Shown here piece by piece: positions 17,134 through 26,098 of a stretch of 45,368 nt of DNA (its first letter is position 1; each line of letters begins with the position of its first letter). The translations under genes were made by a program, and so were the position numbers. The stretch is from positions 1 through 45,368 of the forward strand of contig NZ_VDGG01000030.1 in NCBI RefSeq assembly GCF_006861775.1, read 5' to 3'. The notes beneath the pieces were generated by a model that made no database searches, was not told where the DNA came from, and saw only the letters and a program-made list of their open reading frames with translations. The DNA is from Psychrobacillus soli. GTDB lineage: Bacteria; Bacillota; Bacilli; Bacillales_A; Planococcaceae.

Positions 17134-18567
17134 ATGTCAGCGATTACGGGAAAGCAATATATCGAAAGGATTGATCAGTTAAAAACGGAAATATGGATAG
17201 ATGGTAAACATGTGACAGGTAATATTTCGGAGCATCCTGCATTCAAAGGGATAATGAAGAGCCAAGCAACTTTGTACGATTTACAACATGATGCATCGTT
17301 AAAAGAGACTATGACTTATCCATCCCCATCTACTGGAGAAGCTGTAGGTATGTCTTATTTACAGCCTAAAACAAAAGAGGATTTAGTAAAAAGGAGAGAA
17401 ATGATCCAACAGTGGGCGAGATCAAATAATGGGCTAATGGGAAGAAGCCCAGACTATATGAACACGACTCTAATGGCTTTTGCATCATCTTCCGAGCTGT
17501 TGAAAGGAAAGAAGAACTGCTTTCCTGAACATTTACGCTCATTTTATGAATATGCACGCGAGCAGGATGTATCGATGACACATACTTTTGTAGATCCACA
17601 AGTGAATAGGACACAATTTTATATGGAGAACGACAATGAGCCTATTGCTGTAAAAGTAGTGGATCGAAACGCAGAAGGGATTATTGTAAAAGGAGCAAAA
17701 TTACTTGCAACACAAGGGGGGATTACGGATGAAATTTTGGTCCTTTCTACTGGGGGAATCTTAGAGGAGGAGGGGGGCTTTGCCTTTTCCATCCCGAGTA
17801 ATAGTAAAGGCCTAAAGTTTATCTGTAGGGAATCATTTGTGGGTGGAGACTCTGTGTTTAATTATCCGTTAAGTTCACGCTTTGAAGAAATGGATAGTAT
17901 TGTAGTGTTTGACAATGTGCTAGTGCCGTGGGAACGTGTATTTTATTATGATAATTCAGCTGTTGCGACCAGCTTCCAAATAACTAGCTCTTTTCAATCA
18001 TTTGCACTACATCAAGTGATCTCCAGACAAATCATGAAAACAGAGTTTATATTAGGTATCGCCCAATCCATCATTAACACGATAAATATCTCAGAATATA
18101 AGCATGTGCAAGAAAAGATTGCCGAAATTATAATGGGACTTGAAACGATGAAAGCATTAATCATCAAATCAGAAGTAGAAGCAAAATTGGATGAATGGGG
18201 TTATATGCGACCGGACAGCATGACATTACTCGTAGGTATTAATATTTTTCCACGCATCTATCCAAGATTCACTGAAATCATTCAGCTTTTAGGCGCAAGT
18301 GGACTGATGACTATCCCAACCGAACTTGCATTCCAATCATCTATACGCAAAGATCTAGACCAATACTTACAATCTAGGACAGAAAATGCAGAAGAACGCG
18401 TCAAACTTTTTCGTCTCGCATGGGATTTAACAATGAGCCCTTTCGGCACACGCCAAACGCTATATGAACGCTTCTTCTTTGGAGATCCTATACGACTTTC
18501 TAGTCAACTATATCAATCGTATAATATAGAACCGTACGTGGCGTTGGTGAAGGAGATATTAAAGTGA
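17134..18567 (+). CDS. HpaB-family flavin-dependent hydroxylase (4-hydroxyphenylacetate 3-hydroxylase type)
   Basis: A 477-residue protein. ITGKQYIERIDQLKTEIWIDGKHV at the start, SPDYMNTTLMAFASS, THTFVDPQVNR and the conserved IVVFDNVLVPWERVFYYD define the HpaB/4-hydroxybutyryl-CoA dehydratase superfamily. The first two are typical of large oxygenase components that hydroxylate phenols using FADH2 from a separate reductase. No cysteine/histidine cluster of the dehydratase branch is evident. No HpaC-type reductase or aromatic-degradation gene lies nearby, so reductant and substrate are open. The ATG is preceded by GAGGAGTGGG. Confidence 0.8.
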   Translation: MSAITGKQYIERIDQLKTEIWIDGKHVTGNISEHPAFKGIMKSQATLYDLQHDASLKETMTYPSPSTGEAVGMSYLQPKTKEDLVKRREMIQQWARSNNGLMGRSPDYMNTTLMAFASSSELLKGKKNCFPEHLRSFYEYAREQDVSMTHTFVDPQVNRTQFYMENDNEPIAVKVVDRNAEGIIVKGAKLLATQGGITDEILVLSTGGILEEEGGFAFSIPSNSKGLKFICRESFVGGDSVFNYPLSSRFEEMDSIVVFDNVLVPWERVFYYDNSAVATSFQITSSFQSFALHQVISRQIMKTEFILGIAQSIINTINISEYKHVQEKIAEIIMGLETMKALIIKSEVEAKLDEWGYMRPDSMTLLVGINIFPRIYPRFTEIIQLLGASGLMTIPTELAFQSSIRKDLDQYLQSRTENAEERVKLFRLAWDLTMSPFGTRQTLYERFFFGDPIRLSSQLYQSYNIEPYVALVKEILK

Positions 18568-18589
18568 AGCTTGTCACTTTATAGTTAGC

Positions 18590-18629
18590 TAGAAAAGTAG
18601 ATATCCAAGTAGTAGAATCTACTTTTCTA
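18590..18629. terminator. Hairpin after the HpaB-family gene
   Basis: Perfect 13-bp inverted repeat TAGAAAAGTAGAT (18590-18602) and ATCTACTTTTCTA (18617-18629), 22 bases after the stop. It has no separate T-run and could serve both this gene and the small minus-strand ORF at 18665-18751. Confidence 0.6.
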
Positions 18630-18664
18630 CGTTTATACATATCATCAATAATTTTAAGTCTCCT

Positions 18665-18751
18665 TTACGCAACTATCGTTTCTAGTAAAAGTTTCAATAA
18701 TTCTTCCAGCGTTTCCGGTAATTGCTCCGGTAATCCAAATGGACTCATCAT
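18665..18751 (-). CDS. Small ORF, 28 residues, with strong ribosome-binding site
   Basis: Minus-strand reading from ATG 18751 gives MMSPFGLPEQLPETLEELLK and then LLLETIVA before TAA. The region AAAAAGGAGGG lies at the right distance upstream, an unusually good Shine-Dalgarno match for chance, and the codons include synonymous repeats (LPEQLPETLEELLKLLL) as in a real amphipathic helix. It has no cleavable signal peptide and too few residues to be a globular domain. It could be a small membrane-associated or regulatory peptide. I do not recognise it. A hairpin follows at 18590-18629. Confidence 0.5.
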   Translation of the reverse strand: MMSPFGLPEQLPETLEELLKLLLETIVA

Positions 18752-18882
18752 TTTTCGTCCCTCCTTTTTGTTTGCTCGTAATCTATTAACAATATAGTCA
18801 ATCTATCTAACTTTTATACTTGAATTTATAAATTTTTTTTTAGAAAGCTTTTAATCTCTTGAAATAGAGTCTATTAATTTAA
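18752..18882. other. AT-rich region upstream of the small ORF
   Basis: It contains TTGACT on the minus strand (within ATTGACTATATTG) that might be a -35 for the small ORF, but no well-spaced -10 is clear. I see nothing else. Confidence 0.3.
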
Positions 18883-18923
18883 AAGACGAGCTAGTACTGA
18901 GTTTTTCAGTACTAGCTCGTCTT
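18883..18923 (-). terminator. Terminator of the MscS-family gene
   Basis: Perfect 18-bp inverted repeat: AAGACGAGCTAGTACTGA (18883-18900) with its complement at 18906-18923, around a loop of five bases. It overlaps the stop codon of the minus-strand mechanosensitive-channel gene by one base. Confidence 0.8.
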
Positions 18924-20155
18924 CATTTATCTATGATTTTTTTAAAGTCATTCCCAGTTGGATTCTGAAATAATTGAATGCCAAACTCCGGTGCTATGGC
19001 GAAAAGATGGTCAAAGATATCGGCTTGAACCGTTTCGTACACTGCCCATTGCACACTATTTGTAAATGCATATATTTCTAATGGTAACCCGTGTTCGCTA
19101 GGCGCTAACTGTCGAACCATTAAGGTCATTTCTTGATTGATGCCAGGGTGATTTTGAAGATAATTGCTAATATACGCTCTGAATACACCGATATTCGTAA
19201 GAGCCCTTCCATTCACTGGATTGCTTTTGTTAATTTTTTTCTTGGAATTGTACTTTGCAATTTCACGTTCCCTAGAGATGATATACTCCGTAAGATAATG
19301 GATATTTTTAAAGTTACTAATCATATCCTCGGTACAAAATGAAATACTATTTGTATCGATAAATAGTGAGCGCTTGATCCGTCGTCCTCCTGAAGTTTGC
19401 ATCCCTCGCCAATTGATAAAAGAATCGGATATTAGGGCATAACTTGGAATCATCGTAATCGTTTTATCGAAGTTTTGCACCTTTACTGTATTTAGGGAAA
19501 TATCAATAATGTCTCCGTTTGCCCCATACTTGGGCATTTCAATCCAGTCACCAACCTTAACCATATCATTGTTCGACAACTGAATGCCTGCAACAAGTCC
19601 TAATAACGAATCTTTAAAAACCAACATGAAGACGGCGGAGAGAGCACCAATTCCACTTAGAAGAATAAGTGGACTTTTTTCGATTAGATTGGCGATCATC
19701 ATGATGACTCCAAGCGTTATAACAATAATTTTAACTACTTCAATATATCCTTTAACAGGCTTGACCTTTGATATTTCATAGGTTTGATATACATCATTTA
19801 TTGCATTTAGAGAGCTATTGATAATTATTACTCCCATAATAATTAAATAGGTCATTGCACCCTTTTCGATCAAATGTTGAACGGAAAGAAAAGTTGGTGC
19901 AAAGTAGTAAATAATAATCGGGGGAACTATATGTGATAGTTTATGAAAGACCTTCCTTTCCAAAAGCATATTATCCCATTGGAATTTAGAGTTATTTACC
20001 ATTTTAGTGATTATCCTGATTACTACTTTTTTCGTGATAAAGTTCGCTACAATACATAAAATTATGATGAAAAGAAGCATGATAACAATGGAAAGATACC
20101 CAGCAAAGGTAGGATCCATATCGTATTTTAAAAGTTGTTTACTAATGAAACGCAT
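18923..20155 (-). CDS. MscS-family mechanosensitive channel (YbdG-like)
   Basis: A 410-residue membrane protein with about five hydrophobic segments in the first 175 residues, then the MscS pore/beta domain: FKDSLLGLVAGIQLSNNDMVKVGDWIEMP, and NGDIIDISLNTVKVQNFDKTITMIPSYALIS. The domain is followed by INWRGMQTSGGRRIKRSLFID. Length and the inserted segment in the C-terminal cage resemble E. coli YbdG rather than the short MscS. Such channels release solutes upon osmotic downshock. The start has GGAGTG upstream and the gene is monocistronic. Confidence 0.85.
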   Translation of the reverse strand: MRFISKQLLKYDMDPTFAGYLSIVIMLLFIIILCIVANFITKKVVIRIITKMVNNSKFQWDNMLLERKVFHKLSHIVPPIIIYYFAPTFLSVQHLIEKGAMTYLIIMGVIIINSSLNAINDVYQTYEISKVKPVKGYIEVVKIIVITLGVIMMIANLIEKSPLILLSGIGALSAVFMLVFKDSLLGLVAGIQLSNNDMVKVGDWIEMPKYGANGDIIDISLNTVKVQNFDKTITMIPSYALISDSFINWRGMQTSGGRRIKRSLFIDTNSISFCTEDMISNFKNIHYLTEYIISREREIAKYNSKKKINKSNPVNGRALTNIGVFRAYISNYLQNHPGINQEMTLMVRQLAPSEHGLPLEIYAFTNSVQWAVYETVQADIFDHLFAIAPEFGIQLFQNPTGNDFKKIIDK

Positions 20156-20310
20156 CTATTTCACTCCATTGAATGACATCCATACAATTATATCAGAATA
20201 AATTGCCCTTCACCCTGTTCCATAATTCAAGGCAAAACATGCTAAGATATTAACAAACATAACTAATACATAAAAGAGATAACTAACAGTAATCGAGAAA
20301 GGAATACAAC

Positions 20311-23300
20311 ATGAACTTTTCGATGAATGAAACAAAAATCAAAAAACTATGCGGAATTACTGCATATAAAAAGGGGAAGGCCTATTTTCAGGCAGATAAA
20401 GTAAACCTCCACTCATTTCCAAAAGGCAGCTCGGTAGTCGAAGCAAGTGTGAAGGCGGGGGATGATTTTGATATCCTGGTAAAAGCAGCTCCAGGTGGGA
20501 AAATAGTAGCCACTTGTACATGCCCGCAAGTAAGTTTTGTACAGACATACTGTCAGCATATTGCGGCCGTCTTGTTCGCCATAGAAGAGGAGCAACAAGT
20601 AGAAGATCACTTGGCAGTCAAAATGCTAGATTTATTTGAAAATAGAGCTTCCACTCCTACAGGTAAGCAACTGCACTTTGACAAAAGACAGACGTTTCAT
20701 GTGGAGTTTACATGCCGCCCTGTCTATCAAAGTGAAGGGGAGTATGCATTCGGAATACAGTTAAGTATTGGTCCTCAGATACTCCATCCAGTCACCCATA
20801 TAGCAAAATTTTTGAGTGCAATGGAAAGTAGAGAACCATTTGAATATGCTCGTGGCTTGATATATACACCGGAACGCTTCAGTTTTCCAAGAGAAACGGA
20901 TGAAGTACTTCAATTTTTAATGAAAAGTCAGCGGGTAAAAAGTAAAGCTGCCTTGCAAGATGGATTATTACTTATTTCGGCATCCGATTGGGAGCAACTC
21001 CTTCCTTTATTGAAAAAAGCACCAGGAGTATGGTTCATGCAAGGTGGAGAGATTTATGATGGAATCCGTATAGGAGAGAAGCTTTCTTTACGTTTTGAAT
21101 TTGTGGAAGGAAATGCAACCGACTACCAATTGAATGTAAAAGGGCTTGACCGAGTAACTGTTTTCAAGGCATACGGCTATGTTCTAACAGACGGAGAACT
21201 GTATAAACTCCACGAAGATGAATGCAACCAGTTGGCGGATTTAAAAACAATGCTAGATCAATCCGGAAAACACCAACTAGTTATATCTAATAATCAAATA
21301 GATCATTTTATGGAGAAAGTTATACCGGGTTTGATGAAACTTGGGCATGTAAATATTGCGGACTCGATTTCCAAACGACTAGGGGAAACACCACTTCGTA
21401 TCAAGATGTTCCTAGACCGAGTGAAACACCGTTTACTAGTGGGTTTGGAGTTCCATTATGGACATTTAGTCATCAATCCGTGCGAAGAAACCGAAGAAAC
21501 ATTTTCGCATTATCCGGGAATAAGACGTCAGCGCAACAAAGAACTTCAAATAATCCATTTACTTGAAGAAAACTCCTTTACGCAAACGGATGGCGGTTTC
21601 TTTTTATATGACGAGGAATCAGAATATCATTTTCTGTATCACGTACTAGGAAACATGGAAAAATGGGTACAAATTTATGCTTCTACAGCAGTTAAAATGC
21701 GTGTACAAAGAGGGTATATTGGTCCGAGGATAAGAGTGGAAGTTAAAGAGCGAACAGATTGGCTAGCGTTTAAATTTGATCTAAAAGAAATTTCGGAAAA
21801 GGAAATCCAGCGACTGATGGCATCCATTGAAGAAAAGAGGAAATTCTACCGCATTCCGGGTGGCAACTTAGTTTCACTTGAGACACCAGAATACCAAGCG
21901 TTAGCTAACTTTATCATAGATATGGGAATTACGGCGGATACGATGGATGATGAAATTCGAGTTCCATTAATAAAAGGAATGCAAATGATCAACCCATTGG
22001 ATCAAAACGACTTAGTAGAGCCTGGTGAAAAATTTGCAAAGCTAATGAAAAGCTTGCATGATCCGGAAAACTTAGCGTTGGATGGTCCAATACCTTTAGA
22101 AGAGGTACTTAGAGACTATCAAAAAGTAGGATTCAGGTGGTTCCAACTACTAGCAAAGTACAAGTTCGGTGGTATCCTTGCTGATGACATGGGTCTTGGT
22201 AAAACACTTCAAAGCATTGCCTTCATTGAATCAGTACTGCCAGATGTACGTGCACGAAATCTACCGGTGCTAATCGTATGCCCTGCTTCACTCCTATATA
22301 ATTGGAGGAATGAGCTAGAAAAATTCACACCACATATTCAAGCACAGGTGATTGATGGCAATAAAATAAAAAGAAGTGAATTGTGGAAACAGACTTCTCA
22401 TGCGGATGTAATAATTACCTCGTATCCAGCGCTTCGAATGGATACAGAGCTATATCGAAATCGACTTTTTCATACGTTGTTTGTAGATGAAGCACAAGCG
22501 TTTAAAAACCCAGTAACCAAAACAGCAAAAGCGGTGAAAATGATTCAAGCAGAGCATCGGTTTGCACTCACAGGGACTCCAATCGAGAATGCATTAGACG
22601 AGCTCTGGTCCATATTCCATGTTGTGTTTCCTAAGCTTTTGCCTGGGAGAAGAGCATTTAGCGAATTAAGACGTGAACATATAGCAAAACGAGTACGTCC
22701 ATTTATATTACGCCGGATGAAACAGGATGTACTAAAGGAATTACCAAACAAAACGGAAACGATGCTGTATTCCGAATTACAGATGGAGCAAAAAACGTTA
22801 TATGCAGCTTATTTGGCTGAACTTAAACAAGATGCATTGAAGCATTTGAAAAAAGGTGAACTCCAAAGAAACCGTATAAGAATATTGGCGGGACTAACAA
22901 GACTTCGCCAGCTATGTTGTCATCCAGCTCTTTTCGTAGAAGGTTATAAGGGAAGCTCTGCTAAATTTGAACAATTGATGGAGCTCTTAGAGGAATGTCG
23001 AATAACGGGTAGACGAGTGCTCATCTTTTCACAGTTTACACAGATGCTAGGCATTATTAGAGGACAACTTATACGAGAGGGTACCCCTTATTTCTACTTA
23101 GATGGACAAACATCATCTGAGGAACGAGTAGAATTATGTGATCGTTTTAATAATGGAGAAGGGGATCTATTTCTAATTTCGCTAAAAGCAGGGGGGACTG
23201 GATTGAATCTCACTGGAGCAGATACAGTTATTCTTTATGACCTGTGGTGGAATCCAGCAGTAGAGCAACAAGCTGCGGACCGAGCTCATCGAATGGGGCA

Positions 23301-23472
23301 AGAAAACGAAGTGCATGTCATTCGGTTAATAGCAAAGGGCACCATCGAAGAAAAAATTACGCAACTACAATACAAAAAGAAAAGCCTGATTGATGAAGTC
23401 ATTCACTCAGGGCAAGATAATCTATCTACTATGACAGAAGAGGATATTAAAGAGATATTGATGATTGAATAG
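20311..23472 (+). CDS. SWIM zinc-finger SNF2-family DNA helicase
   Basis: A 1053-residue protein. An N-terminal SWIM zinc finger (CTCPQ then CQHIAA, residues about 68-85) is followed by a long SNF2-helicase-associated region, then the SNF2 ATPase: motif I GGILADDMGLGKTLQS near 620, Walker B VDEAQ near 722, TGTPIEN, and the C-terminal helicase lobe with IFSQFTQMLG near 903 and QQAADRAHRMGQ near 985. This architecture is widespread in Bacillota (HepA/RapA-like annotation) and is presumed to move along duplex DNA and remodel bound proteins. Its exact role is unknown. The ATG follows GAGAAAGGAA, and a terminator follows the stop. Confidence 0.92.
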   Translation: MNFSMNETKIKKLCGITAYKKGKAYFQADKVNLHSFPKGSSVVEASVKAGDDFDILVKAAPGGKIVATCTCPQVSFVQTYCQHIAAVLFAIEEEQQVEDHLAVKMLDLFENRASTPTGKQLHFDKRQTFHVEFTCRPVYQSEGEYAFGIQLSIGPQILHPVTHIAKFLSAMESREPFEYARGLIYTPERFSFPRETDEVLQFLMKSQRVKSKAALQDGLLLISASDWEQLLPLLKKAPGVWFMQGGEIYDGIRIGEKLSLRFEFVEGNATDYQLNVKGLDRVTVFKAYGYVLTDGELYKLHEDECNQLADLKTMLDQSGKHQLVISNNQIDHFMEKVIPGLMKLGHVNIADSISKRLGETPLRIKMFLDRVKHRLLVGLEFHYGHLVINPCEETEETFSHYPGIRRQRNKELQIIHLLEENSFTQTDGGFFLYDEESEYHFLYHVLGNMEKWVQIYASTAVKMRVQRGYIGPRIRVEVKERTDWLAFKFDLKEISEKEIQRLMASIEEKRKFYRIPGGNLVSLETPEYQALANFIIDMGITADTMDDEIRVPLIKGMQMINPLDQNDLVEPGEKFAKLMKSLHDPENLALDGPIPLEEVLRDYQKVGFRWFQLLAKYKFGGILADDMGLGKTLQSIAFIESVLPDVRARNLPVLIVCPASLLYNWRNELEKFTPHIQAQVIDGNKIKRSELWKQTSHADVIITSYPALRMDTELYRNRLFHTLFVDEAQAFKNPVTKTAKAVKMIQAEHRFALTGTPIENALDELWSIFHVVFPKLLPGRRAFSELRREHIAKRVRPFILRRMKQDVLKELPNKTETMLYSELQMEQKTLYAAYLAELKQDALKHLKKGELQRNRIRILAGLTRLRQLCCHPALFVEGYKGSSAKFEQLMELLEECRITGRRVLIFSQFTQMLGIIRGQLIREGTPYFYLDGQTSSEERVELCDRFNNGEGDLFLISLKAGGTGLNLTGADTVILYDLWWNPAVEQQAADRAHRMGQENEVHVIRLIAKGTIEEKITQLQYKKKSLIDEVIHSGQDNLSTMTEEDIKEILMIE

Positions 23473-23493
23473 AAATTTTTTATAAAAGTATAG

Positions 23494-23530
23494 TCCAAGT
23501 TAAGCGTACATCGCTTATCTTGGATTTTTT
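23494..23530 (+). terminator. Terminator of the SNF2 gene
   Basis: Imperfect stem TCCAAGTTAAGCG with CGCTTATCTTGGA around TACAT, then a run of six T. Confidence 0.85.
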
Positions 23531-23850
23531 ATATTTAAACAATGTATTTTTGTGTGGATTTGGAAGTATTCTCAATGTACCTGTTCCATTTCATCTTTAA
23601 AATGAGCCTTTCTATGGCCTTTAAAATTAAAACTCCATACCAAAAGGTTATAATCTACTCCAAAGCCTTTAAACGCCTTTTAAATGCGAAATATGAGTGG
23701 GAAGTAATTATACCTCAGTGGTTGTTCTGTGGATTTCTTTAATTATTAATAATGTAACTTCTGATTCTATGGATAAATGGTTCCTGAAGTGAGAGTGGAG
23801 TGGGGGACTAATTTTCTAACTAAAAATCTTTTTTGTTAATTAAAACAAAA
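23531..23850. other. Region between the SNF2 gene and the partition locus
   Basis: A 66-codon open frame at 23542-23742 has no ribosome site and atypical composition, and I do not accept it. The region is AT-rich with no recognisable feature, and may mark the left edge of the accessory DNA that begins with the partition locus. Confidence 0.35.
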
Positions 23851-24020
23851 GTATTCAAAATGTAAACAAGTATACGAAAAGAAAACATTAAGTATACAAA
23901 AATGTAAACTTGTATACAAACAAGTGTGCATCCTGTTATATAGGGATGTATACAATATAGTGTACACGTATACGTAATTAAGTTAATTGTACACAACAAT
24001 AGACTGAATGTTTACAATTC
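23851..24020 (+). repeat. Candidate centromere (parC) with GTATAC/GTACAC iterons
   Basis: GTATAC occurs at 23870, 23892, 23912, 23948 and 23968, and GTACAC at 23962 and 23989. The first three are 22 and 20 bases apart, close to two helical turns. TGTAAAC accompanies them at 23861 and 23903, and its complement at 24009. Actin-type partition loci carry their DNA site directly upstream of the operon, bound by the ribbon-helix-helix adaptor. This array sits in that place, before the ParM-type gene, so it is probably both centromere and autoregulatory operator. Confidence 0.65.
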
Positions 24021-24039
24021 GAATACATCTTTTGTTGGA

Positions 24040-24068
24040 TTGACGGAGCTATGCCTGTACGATAACCT
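24040..24068 (+). promoter_or_regulatory. Possible promoter of the partition operon
   Basis: TTGACG (24040-24045), 17 bases, TAACCT (24063-24068). The -35 is good and the -10 poor. Its start would lie about 30 bases before the ATG and just downstream of the iteron array. Confidence 0.35.
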
Positions 24069-24104
24069 TTAAATGGTAGAACCTATAAATGAAGGGATGA
24101 TTTG

Positions 24105-25283
24105 ATGAACAGTTCAAGAGTTTGTGCAATCGATGTAGGAAATGACTCAGTTAAAGCTTTATTTGGAAAATTAGATTATGAACTAAACATTCCCAATGTA
24201 ATTGCAGTGTCAACAGAAGACAGACCGGTTATAGGTATTGAGGAATTGAATGATAAGGATCCAATAGAAGGAATTCATATTAAAGTCCACTCCCCTGCCC
24301 TAAAAGAAAACAATGTAATTTATCGTGTTGGTAGCTTAGCAACAAAAAGTGATAATGCAACTGAATTAGACCCTGGTAGCAACAAATCAGAGGAAGATCA
24401 AACATTAGTTATGTTATTTGCTACTTTAGCTTTAGATGCAGTTAGAGAAGAGAATTCAGCAGTTTTTAAAAAGAACAATAATGTAATTGATGCAAACTAT
24501 ACGCTAGGTACTGGTCTACCACTTCGTGAAGTAAAAGAAGGAAAAGACGTAGGCTATCGTTCGCAGTTGCTAGGATCTGTTCACCAAGTTGAATTTTTAG
24601 TAACACCTAAATACCAAGGGTTAAAAGTAAATATTAAGTTTGAAGAAGTTAAAATATATCCAGAAGGATTTGCAGCATATATTAACCTAGTAATGGATAA
24701 TAATTTAAACATTATTAATAGAGAATTAGTAGACAAAAGTATCCTAATTCAAGATATTGGTGGCCTATCAACTGATGTGGCGGTCATTAAGAATCGTAAT
24801 GTGGACGACGATAAAGCACAGGGATTCAATCTAGGTGTTTCGGAAGCACTAGAATCTATTCGGGAAGAAATTAGATTAAAACATGGTGTGGAATTAGATA
24901 GCCGTAGAGATGTTGTAGATATTATCACTAGAAAAAATGATCGAAATCATATTATGGTGAATGGGAGCCGTACAAGCGTTCACGATATTACGGATCGAAT
25001 TCTTTTAGACTTAGCGAAGAAAGAATATCGTCATTTACGTAATGTTTGGCAAAAAAATTCACAAACAGAGATCTGCTATTTTGTAGGCGGCGGGTCAATC
25101 GTATTAAAAGATTATATTAAAACACTAAATAACAACTTAAATGGTTATAATATCGAATTCTTTGAAGATGAAAAAGAGAGCATTTGGATGATGGCTAATG
25201 CTTATCATAAATTAATCTCTGATTTTGTAAGAAAGAATACTAAAGAGACAAAAAAAGTGGAAGAAACGGTACAAAAAGTATAA
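24105..25283 (+). CDS. parM: ParM/StbA-like actin-family plasmid segregation ATPase
   Basis: A 392-residue actin-superfamily protein. Phosphate-1 motif AIDVGNDSVKALFG lies near residue 8, phosphate-2 motif QDIGGLSTDVAVI near 215 and the adenosine motif FVGGGSIVLKDYI near 330. Phylogenetically scattered ParM-like proteins form filaments that push plasmid copies apart, with an adaptor bound to a centromere. ATG 24105 is preferred to the TTG three bases earlier because GAAGGGATGA gives normal spacing. The partner gene starts 16 bases after its stop and a candidate centromere lies upstream. The C-terminal KKVEETVQKV tail is charged. Whether the replicon is a plasmid is not settled by this window. 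Confidence 0.85.
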   Translation: MNSSRVCAIDVGNDSVKALFGKLDYELNIPNVIAVSTEDRPVIGIEELNDKDPIEGIHIKVHSPALKENNVIYRVGSLATKSDNATELDPGSNKSEEDQTLVMLFATLALDAVREENSAVFKKNNNVIDANYTLGTGLPLREVKEGKDVGYRSQLLGSVHQVEFLVTPKYQGLKVNIKFEEVKIYPEGFAAYINLVMDNNLNIINRELVDKSILIQDIGGLSTDVAVIKNRNVDDDKAQGFNLGVSEALESIREEIRLKHGVELDSRRDVVDIITRKNDRNHIMVNGSRTSVHDITDRILLDLAKKEYRHLRNVWQKNSQTEICYFVGGGSIVLKDYIKTLNNNLNGYNIEFFEDEKESIWMMANAYHKLISDFVRKNTKETKKVEETVQKV

Positions 25284-25298
25284 AAATAGGGTGATTTA

Positions 25299-25919
25299 AT
25301 GGAAAAGTCGGGGAAATCAAGTATTCAAAGGGGACAAGCTATTACATTTCGTCTCCCTTCGGATACTCCTGATCACATTATAAAGCAAATGCAAAAGTTA
25401 AAAGAAACAGAGAAAAGAAACTTTTCTAGCAAAATAGCAGAGTTCGTGATGGATGGTGTGAGTAACTCCTTATCGAAGGATAGAGAAACAATAACTATTC
25501 CGATGCCAAAACAGCTAACTAAGGAACAACGTAACTGGCTTAAACACGCACATTCAGAAGCAATGCTAGGAAATATTGTCTATCATTTGTTGTCAGATCC
25601 TGTTAGGGCAATGTCTATTCTCGCCTCTCTTAACAGCAATGCTTTAGATATTGAACAAGCCCTGTATTTACAAGCCGAGCCAACGGAAAATGTAAAAGAT
25701 GAATTAAATATAAGTATTAACACTAATATTTCGACAGAACCCGAAGAGAATCAACAAGAAATTTTTGCTGACGAACTAGAAGATGATTTGATGAATTTTG
25801 ACTGGGAGCAAGTAAAACATGAGCATGCTTCCGCAGAAGAAGATTCAGAGGAGAATGTCGAAAACGAAGAAAGCTTAGATGATTTACTTGGAGATTTTCT
25901 TTCGAGGATGAATAAGTGA
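25299..25919 (+). CDS. parR: ParR-like adaptor protein with two ribbon-helix-helix-like segments
   Basis: A 206-residue protein directly downstream of the ParM-type gene. Residues about 14-50 (QAITFRLPSDTPDHIIKQMQ and following helix) look like a ribbon-helix-helix DNA-binding unit. Residues about 60-100 (ETITIPMPKQLTKEQRNWLK and following) have the same strand-then-helix pattern, suggesting a second copy. The C-terminal 60 residues are strongly acidic and contain two similar motifs, LEDDLMNFDW and LDDLLGDFLS, which could dock to the filament. Position, DNA-binding head and acidic tail fit a ParR/AlfB-type adaptor. I infer the name from context. A decayed second copy of its 3' half is at 33113-33504. 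Confidence 0.7.
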   Translation: MEKSGKSSIQRGQAITFRLPSDTPDHIIKQMQKLKETEKRNFSSKIAEFVMDGVSNSLSKDRETITIPMPKQLTKEQRNWLKHAHSEAMLGNIVYHLLSDPVRAMSILASLNSNALDIEQALYLQAEPTENVKDELNISINTNISTEPEENQQEIFADELEDDLMNFDWEQVKHEHASAEEDSEENVENEESLDDLLGDFLSRMNK

Positions 25920-25945
25920 TAAGAGGAAAAAAGAAAATAAATGAT

Positions 25946-25984
25946 GAAACCCCTGGAATGATTGACATTTATTCCAGGGGTTTC
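25946..25984 (+). terminator. Terminator of the partition operon
   Basis: Perfect 14-bp inverted repeat GAAACCCCTGGAAT (25946-25959) and ATTCCAGGGGTTTC (25971-25984), then TTTGGTTAT. A decayed copy of this hairpin accompanies the parR fragment at 33504-33550. Confidence 0.85.
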
Positions 25985-26068
25985 TTTGGTTATATTATGG
26001 GAGATTTGGGGAGGGGAAGTGTAAATAGTTAAGCGGATGAAAAAAGAGGATTTTTCCTTAAAGTGCCC

Positions 26069-26098
26069 CTGTGTTAGAAACATTCACGTTAATTCAAA
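26069..26098 (+). repeat. 72-bp repeat family, copy A (left half only)
   Basis: Begins CTGTGTTAGAAACATTCACG and continues TTAATTCAAA, matching the first 30 bases of the full copies at 34226 and 45176. The right half is replaced by the terminator hairpin at 26096-26126. The bases just before it (AAAGTGCCC) also match the left flank of copy D (AAAGTGACC), so the family may extend leftward. Confidence 0.75.

Noticed and set aside
17134-18567. 4-hydroxybutyryl-CoA dehydratase
   Set aside because: Same superfamily, but I see no Fe-S ligand cysteine/histidine set. The start region matches the monooxygenase branch.
23542-23742. 66-codon open frame after the SNF2 gene
   Set aside because: It begins inside the terminator tail region without a ribosome site and has odd composition.
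23851-24000. CRISPR-like repeat array
   Set aside because: Motifs are only six bases, unevenly spaced, with no unique spacers of fixed length and no cas genes.
23851-24020. Iteron array as a replication origin
   Set aside because: No replication initiator gene is visible nearby, and a centromere beside ParM explains it better. A rep gene just outside the window would reopen it.
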